Source: CAZZKG01 sp964654825 (GTDB lineage Bacteria > Gemmatimonadota > CAZMKB01). From it: a stretch of 64,000 nucleotides of DNA. Position numbers and translations under genes: made by a program. The stretch covers positions 12,244 through 76,243 of the forward strand of contig CAZZKG010000012.1 in assembly GCA_964654825.1 (NCBI GenBank), read 5' to 3'. The notes under the pieces were generated by a model. It did not search any database. It was not told the DNA's origin and was given only the letters and a program-made list of their open reading frames with translations. Below are positions 51,108 to 58,622 of the stretch, in pieces (the stretch's first letter is position 1; the number at the start of each line of letters is the position of its first letter).

Positions 51108-51824
51108 TCACCTCCGATCCCGGGCCGAGAGTGAAACGACAAATGCGCCGATCATCATCCGCTGTCCTTCATCGAGATGGCCGTATGCGGGCATTTCGAC
51201 ACCTTTTGCCATCGAATCGGGATTCTCGAGATAATCCGCAATCCAGCGTGCATCCCGTCTCTCCCCTATCCACTCCAGGCGAGGACCTATCCGCCCTCCT
51301 TCATCTCCCATCGTATGGCATGCAAGACACCCTCCCTCCTTAACAAGAGCGGCCCCCGGTGAGAGGACTGCGCCGGCGAGGAGTCGTCTGGTGGAACTTT
51401 TCCAGCGTGCTTCCGAATGCTGGGGCGGCCAGTCGTTGTTTTCTATGGCTGAAACCCAGCGCAGGTATGCTATGATGTCTTCGATCTCCTGGGTGTCCAG
51501 GTTCAGCTGAGGCATCTTGCGGTAGGAATCTCGGAAGACCACCTCAGGGCTCTTCAGGCGTCGCCTGATACTGCCCTCACCGAGCCTCGTATAAACACGA
51601 GTCAGATCGGGTGCGTAATAACCACCGAATCCCAGAATGGTGTGACAGTCATTACAGTTGTAACGCTCGAAGGCTCTCTTCCCGGAAACCACCTGTTCAT
51701 CAATTCGGTCCGCATGGGTCAGTGTATCAAACTGACGGTGGCTGTCCACGGTGAGAGCGAGGAAAAGAGCAAGAGAAACGAGCGTGCCGGTCCAGAAAAT
51801 CACTTTAGCCAGCTTTTCGTTCAT
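51108..51824 (-). CDS. norC: Nitric oxide reductase cytochrome c subunit with two haem-binding sites
   Basis: A 238-residue NorC. An N-terminal anchor (about 8-26) is followed by the usual haem domain with YNCNDCHTILGFGGYYAP (near 57), a Met ligand in RKMPQLN and AYLRWVSAIENNDWPPQH, a typical NorC ending at about residue 138. Instead of stopping, the chain continues with a second cytochrome domain: GGCLACHTMGDEGGRIGP (near 170) and VEMPAYGHLDEGQ with a candidate Met ligand. Most NorC proteins are about 150 residues with one haem, so this is a fusion of a donor cytochrome. AGGAGG lies ahead of ATG 51824. Divergent from an Rrf2-type regulator. Confidence 0.93.
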   Translation of the reverse strand: MNEKLAKVIFWTGTLVSLALFLALTVDSHRQFDTLTHADRIDEQVVSGKRAFERYNCNDCHTILGFGGYYAPDLTRVYTRLGEGSIRRRLKSPEVVFRDSYRKMPQLNLDTQEIEDIIAYLRWVSAIENNDWPPQHSEARWKSSTRRLLAGAVLSPGAALVKEGGCLACHTMGDEGGRIGPRLEWIGERRDARWIADYLENPDSMAKGVEMPAYGHLDEGQRMMIGAFVVSLSARDRR

Positions 51825-51849
51825 ACTACACCTCCTGATGACAGACGAC

Positions 51850-51889
51850 TTGACACCGATAATAATAAGTTGTATTTTATAGATGTCAA
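51850..51889. promoter_or_regulatory. Overlapping divergent promoters of norCB and the Rrf2-type regulator
   Basis: Plus strand: TTGACA 51850-51855, 17-nt spacer, TATTTT 51873-51878, for the regulator at 51928. Minus strand: TTGACA 51889-51884, 16-nt spacer, TATTAT 51867-51862, for norC at 51824. The two -35 boxes form the ends of a 40-bp TTGACA...TGTCAA arrangement with the -10 boxes interleaved, so one repressor bound here could shut both. A further imperfect inverted repeat AAGATAT...ATATCCTT spans about 51889-51913. Confidence 0.6.
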
Positions 51890-51927
51890 GATATATAGAT
51901 ATGAATATCCTTAATTAGGAAAAAACA

Positions 51928-52356
51928 ATGTTCTCCCAGACGACGGAATACGCACTCCGCGCCATGTTGTACCTTGCCAGCAGGGATGGCCACCCGAAGA
52001 CAACCGAATTGATCGCCGAGGGGACACTGGTCCCCACAGGGTACCTTTCGAAAATCCTTCAGATGATGGTACGGGCCGGACTTGTTCTCTCGCAGCGCGG
52101 GCTCCACGGAGGATATTCGCTCCGGAAACCTGCCGAAATGATCAACCTGCTGGATATCATCAACGCGGTTGACCCGCTGAGGCGGATCGAGTACTGCCCT
52201 CTTGGAATCGAGAATCACCAGAATGAGCTCTGCCCCCTGCACAGGCGTATCGATGAGGCAGTGAGAAACATCGAGGAAGAATTCCGGCGAACATCACTGG
52301 CTCTGGTCCTCAAAGAATCCGGGGACCGTCACCCATTCTGCGAGAGCGAGTACTGA
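51928..52356 (+). CDS. Rrf2-family regulator, NsrR-like
   Basis: A 142-residue Rrf2 protein. The N-terminal winged helix reads FSQTTEYALRAMLYLASRDG, then TGYLSKILQMMVRAGLVLSQ and RGLHGGYSLRKPAEMINLLD, the classic Rrf2 order. The cluster-binding region has RIEYCPLGIENHQNELCPLH with two Cys in the conserved loop; a third Cys (FCESEY) is at the C-terminus. In NsrR, three Cys bind a [2Fe-2S] or [4Fe-4S] cluster that reacts with NO. Divergence from norCB strongly suggests NO-responsive repression of that operon and of itself. NsrR identity is inferred; IscR-like or other Rrf2 roles are not excluded. Confidence 0.85.
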   Translation: MFSQTTEYALRAMLYLASRDGHPKTTELIAEGTLVPTGYLSKILQMMVRAGLVLSQRGLHGGYSLRKPAEMINLLDIINAVDPLRRIEYCPLGIENHQNELCPLHRRIDEAVRNIEEEFRRTSLALVLKESGDRHPFCESEY

Positions 52357-52441
52357 TACAGAACGGATCGGCTTCCCGCCTCCGCTTTCCTCCTCCCGCT
52401 TCTTTTTGAAAAAAGATTGGCCGATTCTCACCGATACTCGA

Positions 52442-52470
52442 TTGACATACGTGGCACCTTCTGGTATAAT
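52442..52470 (+). promoter_or_regulatory. Perfect consensus sigma70 promoter of an FG-GAP gene
   Basis: TTGACA (52442-52447), 17-nt spacer, TATAAT (52465-52470): 12 of 12 matches. The predicted start at about 52477 gives a 43-nt leader ending in AGGGG before ATG 52520. Confidence 0.85.
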
Positions 52471-52519
52471 CTCAGACAGGTAGTGAATCCTTAGTAATAA
52501 CCAGAACGAGGGGTTTCTA

Positions 52520-54064
52520 ATGAAATTTTTCCTGATTAGTACAGTTCTCGCTGTTTTCACGTTCTTCTTTATCGAGGTTTCTCCCTCCGCGAATTTTCAC
52601 GCCGTCAGCTTCAGGACGCCTCACATTCTGAACTACGAACAATCCTCCTCCGGACTGGAGGACCCTTCGTGGGACGGCGGGAGGACGGAACTTGAAATGG
52701 TGGATGTGGACGATGACGGAAACGTGGACATCATCTCGATCGGGGATCACGGCTCACCGTACATCAACACCAGCGAACACGGCATCATGGTACACTTCGG
52801 TGACGGAGCCGGCTCATGGAGCGTGTACCAGAACGGCAACTTCGGATACGGCGGTGTGGCCCTCGGCGACGTCAACAACGACGGCCTGATGGACGCCGGT
52901 TACGCGATGCACCACAATTACTCATCCAACGACTTCGGTGACCAGCTCATCGAAGTGGCACTGGGCGACGGAACCGGGCAGAACTGGACCCCCTGGGACG
53001 ACGGTCTCGCCACGAACGGCGAATCCTGGGGAATGTTCGGCACCGATTTCGCCGACGTCGACAACGACGGCGACCTCGATATCGCTTCAAACTCGTTTGG
53101 ATCAGGATCGGGGATTCACGTCTACATCAACCAGAGTGACGGCTCCTGGGTGCAGAGCTTCGGGTTCCTCGGCGGAAACTCCACCATGGACATCGTCTTC
53201 GGTGACGTGAACTCCGACGGAAACGCGGACCTGTGCGCCGCCAACGAGAACGGCACCGTATGGCTCGGCGACGGCACCGGCGATTTCACCCTGGCCGATG
53301 GGAACCTGCCTTCATCCGGATTACTCGGTCGGATCGGTCCCGACCTCGGGGACATAAACGGCGACGGCTACCAGGACCTCTCCTGGATAAACGGAAACGG
53401 CGGCGTCGAGGTGTGGACCTGGCAGGGGTCCAACACCTGGGCGGATGCCGGTACCGGTCTCCCAAGCTCGGGAGACTACGAGATTTCCCAGCTCACCGAC
53501 ATGGACATAAACGGTACGATGGACCTGGTAGCGGCCGGTTACGGAACGGTAACGGTCTGGAAAGGGGACGGAAACGGGAACTGGAATCAGGCCGATGAGT
53601 TTTCTGTTCCGGGCACACCGGGTTACGTCAACGCTCTCAGGGTGGGACCCGATGCCGATCACAACGGATATCCGGACATCGTACTCCTCGATGAGGAAGG
53701 ACCCTGGTACAATGCCATCAACCAGCTGCGGTTCTACAAAGAAGCGTCCACCACGGGATGGCTCTCTATCATCATCACCTCACCGGGAAGATACGAAACA
53801 TTCACATCCGGCTCGGTCAGATTTATCGAGTGGGTGAGCAGAGTACCCGGCGGAGGTGTGTCCTCCGTCGACCTCGAACTTTCCGTCGAAGGGTCCTCGG
53901 GCCCCTGGACCACTATTGCCCAGGACATTTCGAACAGCGGCAGATTCCAGTGGACTGTTTCGGCAGATTCCACTTCCGCGGACTGTTATCTGAGAGCTAC
54001 TGTACACAGCGGGGAGGACAGCCGTAGCTCTGTGACCGAGCTTCCGTTCGAGATCACAAATTAG
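52520..54064 (+). CDS. Secreted FG-GAP/VCBS-repeat protein with C-terminal Ig-like domain
   Basis: A 514-residue protein. AGGGG precedes ATG 52520 and a signal peptide follows (residues 1-23). Residues about 55-410 hold six or seven repeats with DVDDDGNVDIISI, DVNNDGLMDAGYA, DVDNDGDLDIASN, DVNSDGNADLCAA, DINGDGYQDLSWI and DMDINGTMDLVAA, the calcium-binding beta-propeller pattern. Residues about 420-514 form an Ig-like domain (ITSPGRYETFTSGSVRFIEW) similar to that in other secreted proteins here; no NYPNPFNP motif is present. A perfect promoter suggests strong expression. The 3' end overlaps the convergent PHP-glycosyltransferase gene by 11 bp. Confidence 0.85.
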   Translation: MKFFLISTVLAVFTFFFIEVSPSANFHAVSFRTPHILNYEQSSSGLEDPSWDGGRTELEMVDVDDDGNVDIISIGDHGSPYINTSEHGIMVHFGDGAGSWSVYQNGNFGYGGVALGDVNNDGLMDAGYAMHHNYSSNDFGDQLIEVALGDGTGQNWTPWDDGLATNGESWGMFGTDFADVDNDGDLDIASNSFGSGSGIHVYINQSDGSWVQSFGFLGGNSTMDIVFGDVNSDGNADLCAANENGTVWLGDGTGDFTLADGNLPSSGLLGRIGPDLGDINGDGYQDLSWINGNGGVEVWTWQGSNTWADAGTGLPSSGDYEISQLTDMDINGTMDLVAAGYGTVTVWKGDGNGNWNQADEFSVPGTPGYVNALRVGPDADHNGYPDIVLLDEEGPWYNAINQLRFYKEASTTGWLSIIITSPGRYETFTSGSVRFIEWVSRVPGGGVSSVDLELSVEGSSGPWTTIAQDISNSGRFQWTVSADSTSADCYLRATVHSGEDSRSSVTELPFEITN

Positions 54065-56480
54065 CAGGCGGAGACTCTTCTCCGGCATTCTGGTCCCAGA
54101 AAGTCATAAAAGCATTGTCCCAGTGACGCTCCTGAGCGACTCTTCTCGATTCGGCCGCCATCCGCTCTCTGAGCTCCGGTGATTCGAGTATCGCTTCGAT
54201 CGCCCGGGTGAATGCCTCGACATTCATCGATGTAGCCACAAGCCCGCTTTTGTCAGGTCTGATGACCTCCTGGGCTCCGCCGGAATCGGTGACAACCGCC
54301 GGAAGACCCGATGCCTGTGCTTCGAGCACCGCGTTCCCGTATGTGTCAGTCGTACTGGGAAATACGAAGATGTCAGACGAAGCATAGGCACTGGAAAGAT
54401 CTTCCCCTTCGAGGATACCGGTAAAAAGAACGTTTTCCCCTTTGAGAAATTCCGCGAGCTCCTCCCGGTACGGCCCGTCTCCGACGACGACGAGTAGTAC
54501 GTCGTTTCGATCCTTCGCAAGCTTCTTGAATGAGCGAGCGAGGACATCGAGGTTCTTCTCTTTCACAACCCTGCCCACATAAAGCAGTTTGATTTCGTTG
54601 TTACAATTCCACCGCTGCCAGAACGACGTGTCCCGGTTGGCGGGCGTGAACGACTCGACGTCGACTGCTTTCGGATAAATCCGCATCTTCCCGGGATCGA
54701 ACCCGTGCTCGATCAGGTAGGATCGGTAATAGTCAGAAGCGATGTATATGGTGTCCAGACTGTTGTAGAACCACGAAATGTATTTCCACATGATATGTTC
54801 GAATGTCTCGTTTTCGGTGTGAATCCTCACGTAGAGAGGAATGTCCGTGTGAAAGATACCCGTGGTTTTAATCCCGAGGACTTTCGCGGCCAGGAGTGCC
54901 GAGAGCCCGACAGGGCCCGGTGTGCTGATTACGAGTCGGGTGAAACCCTCGACCTCGCAGTATCTCATGATATCGAGCCAGGAAGGAAAGGGAATCTGCT
55001 GATACTCGCTTCCGGGGATGTTGAATGTCCCCAGCGGCGGGAAATTTTTGTATTTCACGTCTGAATCGAATCCCTCTTCGCACGAGCAGATCACCCGGAG
55101 ATCTTTTCCGAATATCACCGCCTCTCTTGCCATTCTTCGAATCGTCACTGTTACACCGTTCAGCTCGCTGAAGGTGTCGGTGAACCAGCCGATTTTTTCG
55201 TCACGGTGCTCCCAATCCAGGTTGAAATTTGCGGCGATATTCCTCAAAAGTTCCCGGTCCTTGTTCTGATGGGAGGAGGCGATCATGTAGGGAGCGAGCG
55301 TCGTAAAGAGGCTGAAGATCGACCCGACCGAACTGATACTTTCGCTGAGATGTCCCTGGAGGAACTTATGGCCAAAATTGTACAAGAGCCGCTGGAACAG
55401 TTTGTTCGACAGGAGGCTGACGGTTTCGAACACCCTGTCGTTGAGCTTGACGAACTCGGAACTCCCACGCATGGACGGAGGTTTGCTCCAGATATCCCGG
55501 TAAATGTTTTTTATTTCCGTGATCGAGAGAAGTGCCTCTTCCTCTTTCTCCGATTTTCTCCTCAGATGAAGTTTCCTCGCGACATACCTGACACCATCCT
55601 TGAAGGACAGTTTGACGGCATCCTCCCCCAGAACCTTACGGGTGATGAAACCGGCGGAGATGATCTCCGAGCTCCGTGAGGTGTCCTTGAACACCTTGTC
55701 CCTGAGGAAGTGGTAGGATCCGTGGTAGATGCTGTGAGCGAGGCCTGTGGTTGTTCCATCCACCCCCCCGGCCCGAACGAAGTCACCCGAAATCCCTTCC
55801 AGGAAGCTCTTCACACCCGAAGCCTCTTCTACGGAGGTCCAGGTGGAACCGAGCAGGAGGCTGGTGTGGTCATCAGACCCACCGGTTCTCCCTCTCTTCC
55901 ACGGGTACGCACCAACCGGGGTCAGGTCATGTTTGTCGGCAAGATGCTCCATGAATTCCGGTGTCATGTGGTCGAGTATATTGGAAACCAGCCTGTTGAA
56001 CGTCTGGCTTCTCCCCCCGTTGATCTCTTCGAGGTTCCTGAAAAGCAGGAGGAGTCTCTCGATGTGCGTGGCATCGAGGATGCCGTTCAGCCTGAAAAGA
56101 GGATGAGCCACCGAATGCTGAATTTCGTGGGTGTGCAGGTAGAAACTCAACTCGTATATGTTTTCCTTGAGCTCGAGGAGGTCCCTGTGCTTCTCCTCAT
56201 CTATGTCATAGACGAGAACGTGGACCTTACACCTGTCCTCGGGGAAATAGCAGGTGAGCTCTTCACTTATGAAGACATCCTTCCGGTGGGCGATTTCAAG
56301 GACACCGTCTATCGTATCATGATCGGTGATCGTGACAAGATCCAGACCCCTCGACTTGAGCCGTTTGTACAATTCAGCAGGATCCGTGTAGCTCTCCCTC
56401 GCGCCGATGAGCTTGAGATAGAACTGGCTCGGCCTGCTGGAATACCTGGAGTGACAGTGGAGATCCGCATAGTACGTCAT
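54054..56480 (-). CDS. PHP-domain / GT4 glycosyltransferase fusion
   Basis: An 808-residue cytosolic protein with GAGG before ATG 56480. Residues 1-230 are a PHP metallohydrolase-like domain: YYADLHCHSRYSSRPS (HxH), LDLVTITDHDTIDGVLEI, EELTCYFPEDRCKVHVLVY, HSVAHPLF and GGSDDHTSLLLGS provide metal ligands. Residues 230-395 are a helical linker. Residues about 400-790 are a GT-B glycosyltransferase of family 4: STPGPVGLSALLAAKVLGIK, RIYPKAVDVESFTPANRD, KLLYVGRVVKEKNL, VVVGDGPYREELAEF, and the donor loop FPSTTDTYGNAVLEAQASGLP. Fusion suggests linked hydrolysis and sugar transfer in envelope glycan or glycolipid synthesis; substrates unknown. It overlaps the upstream GT4 gene by 4 nt. Confidence 0.85.
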   Translation of the reverse strand: MTYYADLHCHSRYSSRPSQFYLKLIGARESYTDPAELYKRLKSRGLDLVTITDHDTIDGVLEIAHRKDVFISEELTCYFPEDRCKVHVLVYDIDEEKHRDLLELKENIYELSFYLHTHEIQHSVAHPLFRLNGILDATHIERLLLLFRNLEEINGGRSQTFNRLVSNILDHMTPEFMEHLADKHDLTPVGAYPWKRGRTGGSDDHTSLLLGSTWTSVEEASGVKSFLEGISGDFVRAGGVDGTTTGLAHSIYHGSYHFLRDKVFKDTSRSSEIISAGFITRKVLGEDAVKLSFKDGVRYVARKLHLRRKSEKEEEALLSITEIKNIYRDIWSKPPSMRGSSEFVKLNDRVFETVSLLSNKLFQRLLYNFGHKFLQGHLSESISSVGSIFSLFTTLAPYMIASSHQNKDRELLRNIAANFNLDWEHRDEKIGWFTDTFSELNGVTVTIRRMAREAVIFGKDLRVICSCEEGFDSDVKYKNFPPLGTFNIPGSEYQQIPFPSWLDIMRYCEVEGFTRLVISTPGPVGLSALLAAKVLGIKTTGIFHTDIPLYVRIHTENETFEHIMWKYISWFYNSLDTIYIASDYYRSYLIEHGFDPGKMRIYPKAVDVESFTPANRDTSFWQRWNCNNEIKLLYVGRVVKEKNLDVLARSFKKLAKDRNDVLLVVVGDGPYREELAEFLKGENVLFTGILEGEDLSSAYASSDIFVFPSTTDTYGNAVLEAQASGLPAVVTDSGGAQEVIRPDKSGLVATSMNVEAFTRAIEAILESPELRERMAAESRRVAQERHWDNAFMTFWDQNAGEESPPANL

Positions 56481-57778
56481 GGTCGAACCTCCCGGCCTTC
56501 GAGCCCATCACCGGCAGAACGGGCAAGGGCAGGTTCACGTGCCTCATACATCTCTTTCCCCCGCTGCTGCTCGAGTGCTTCTCTATAAATCCGGAGTATC
56601 GTTCCCGTTGTCCGCTCCCAGGAGAATTGTTTGGCGATCCGTCTCGCCGCCCGTCCCATCCGGGTCCGCTCCCCGACCGGGAGGCCGGACATCCGGACGA
56701 TTGCGTCAGATAGTTCGGAGGCACTGCCTCCGGTGACAAGACCCGCTTCATCTCCCATAAAACCCATCTGGCCGGCCACATCGGGACATATTACCGGCAG
56801 GCCGGAGGCCATGGCCTCGAGCTGGGCAATCCCGAAGCCTTCTCTCACCGAGGGCGTGATGAAAACATCAGATGACGCATATATTCTGGCGAGATGAGAT
56901 CTGTCCGTGACATGTCCGAGACATGTGATGTTCTCGAGTGCCGCCTCCTCGATACGGCTTCTCCGGCTGCCGTCCCCCACCATGAGAAGCCTGACCGGGC
57001 GATTCTCCTTGCCTCGGAATATTTTCATTGCCTGCACGAGTCTGTCGAGCCCCTTTTCCTTCGCCAGTCTGCCCGCATAGAGGAGAAGCAGGCCGTCACC
57101 CCCCGGTAAAAAATCTGTTCGAAACGTTTCATCACGACGCGATGGATGAAAGGTCCTCGTGTCGACCCCGAGCGGGACGACGCTTATGGCGGGGTGGCTT
57201 CTGTCTGCCGAAGAATCCCGGTACTGTCTGAGCTCCGCCGCGGTGTACTCGGAGTTCGCAAGCAGCAGATCGAAGCAGGACAGGTATATGTTTCTCACAT
57301 ACCAGCTCGAGAACCCGAGCATGGTTTTCTGCCGGATACCGGGTTTGAAGTAATGGATCATGTAATCCGAGAGCCTGTCATGGGAGAACCCGGCCACCAG
57401 AGGTCTCTTTCTGAGACCGTACCATCCCGGTCGATGTTTCAGAGTTCTGGCGAGATAGATCAGGGTCCACAGGTCACTCACCTCCACCACATCCGGCTGC
57501 TCGATCCGTACTATGTCTCCGAGACGGTTGCGAAACCAGGGGAGAAAATCGGTAGGGAAGATCATCCGGTAATCCCGGTTTACCGGGAACCGCGGTGATG
57601 CCAAGGTGTAGACGCGGCTGTCCGCATCCGGCGCCTCCTCAATCCGATTGTCCTTCCCCGGCACGACGAGCCTGAACGGGAACCCTTTCCTGAGAAGCTC
57701 TTCTCCCACCGAGTGGATGTAGACTTTCACCCCGCCCGAGGCCCCGGAATAGAAATTGGTACAGTACAGGATTTTCAT
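56477..57778 (-). CDS. Glycosyltransferase family 4
   Basis: A 433-residue GT-B enzyme. YCTNFYSGASGGVKVYIHSV is the acceptor-side N-terminus; VVPLGVDTRTFHPSRRD (near 215) and LLYAGRLAKEKGLDRLVQAM begin the donor domain; LLMVGDGSRRSRIEE and the E-x7-E loop PSVREGFGIAQLEAMASGLP finish it. It would transfer hexose or related sugar from a nucleotide donor with retained configuration. ATG 57778 is preferred to an adjacent TTG. The TGA-ATG overlap with the PHP-GT4 gene makes them one operon from a promoter at 57819-57847. Product unknown. Confidence 0.9.
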   Translation of the reverse strand: MKILYCTNFYSGASGGVKVYIHSVGEELLRKGFPFRLVVPGKDNRIEEAPDADSRVYTLASPRFPVNRDYRMIFPTDFLPWFRNRLGDIVRIEQPDVVEVSDLWTLIYLARTLKHRPGWYGLRKRPLVAGFSHDRLSDYMIHYFKPGIRQKTMLGFSSWYVRNIYLSCFDLLLANSEYTAAELRQYRDSSADRSHPAISVVPLGVDTRTFHPSRRDETFRTDFLPGGDGLLLLYAGRLAKEKGLDRLVQAMKIFRGKENRPVRLLMVGDGSRRSRIEEAALENITCLGHVTDRSHLARIYASSDVFITPSVREGFGIAQLEAMASGLPVICPDVAGQMGFMGDEAGLVTGGSASELSDAIVRMSGLPVGERTRMGRAARRIAKQFSWERTTGTILRIYREALEQQRGKEMYEAREPALARSAGDGLEGREVRP

Positions 57779-57818
57779 CAAAAGGTAAGCCCTCTAATCA
57801 CAAGGAAAATCGTCGTTA

Positions 57819-57847
57819 AAGATACAGCAATACGAATCTCCTGTCAA
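57819..57847 (-). promoter_or_regulatory. Promoter of the two-gene glycosyltransferase operon
   Basis: On the minus strand TTGACA (57847-57842), 17-nt spacer, TATCTT (57824-57819). -35 perfect, -10 four of six. The predicted start near 57812 leaves about 34 nt to ATG 57778. Confidence 0.6.
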
Positions 57848-58062
57848 TTTCTATAATTAGAGGGAAAAAGGGGGTAACGCCAAGGAATAGGCACTCCATC
57901 CATAGACAGCATATCAATCCTCGAGCCCTCAGGAGAGACAGCAGGATGTTCCAGGCCGCAGGTCTTAGAGAAAGTTATTCAATACAATAACTCCGGGGAT
58001 AACGAATTGAGGTTTTGTTTTATTGTTGATGCAGCTCCCGCCCGGGGTTAAATTGGAAAATC

Positions 58063-58527
58063 ATGAAAGAGGACAACGACAGCCGTTTCGTCAAACAGGT
58101 TACCTCGATCCTTTCGGTCTTTAACTGGAAGCTCGGGCTGTGGTCATCAATCGCCCAGTGGTTTCCGGCGTTTTTCGCCGTCTACCCCGCCGGTGTGTCG
58201 CTGGCACTGAAATATGCGACCTTTCACGGGCTCTTCCGCATACTCTGGGCCGGCTTCTTCGGGGGATGGACGGAGAAGCTCTCCCTGGAGGAGAAGAAGC
58301 GGTGGAAGGGATATCTCAAGGGGGTCTTCTACCCCAGCATCATTTCGAACCTGCTCGCCTACGGTTATCATCTGCTCATCCACAATCCCGAAGCCCTGCG
58401 GACCGCCGTGGTGGCGTTTCTCGTATCTGCATTCATCTACGCCCCCTCCACGATATTCCTCATCAGCCACCCGCTCACGAAGCGGTACTTCGCGAAATCG
58501 GGAGGGGTTAAAAAGGTTGTTGACTGA
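58063..58527 (+). CDS. Small hypothetical membrane protein
   Basis: A 154-residue protein with about three or four hydrophobic segments (near 30-55, 58-72, 95-112, 118-138) separated by basic loops (LSLEEKKRWKGYLKG). No catalytic motif or family is recognised. The pattern FFGGWTEKLSLEEKKR with a Gly-rich turn and HPLTKRYFAKSGGVKK at the end suggests an inner-membrane protein with its C-terminus inside. GGA lies 7-9 nt before ATG 58063; no strong promoter found in the 284 nt upstream. Transcription could continue into the following outer-membrane-type gene 95 nt away. Confidence 0.6.
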   Translation: MKEDNDSRFVKQVTSILSVFNWKLGLWSSIAQWFPAFFAVYPAGVSLALKYATFHGLFRILWAGFFGGWTEKLSLEEKKRWKGYLKGVFYPSIISNLLAYGYHLLIHNPEALRTAVVAFLVSAFIYAPSTIFLISHPLTKRYFAKSGGVKKVVD

Positions 58528-58622
58528 AAAGGGTTACGCGGGTAATATTGAGCCCGGGCATATTTATGGATCGAGACTTTCCACCGAATCGAGCTGATAA
58601 TTATTCTGAGAGCACTGAGCTT

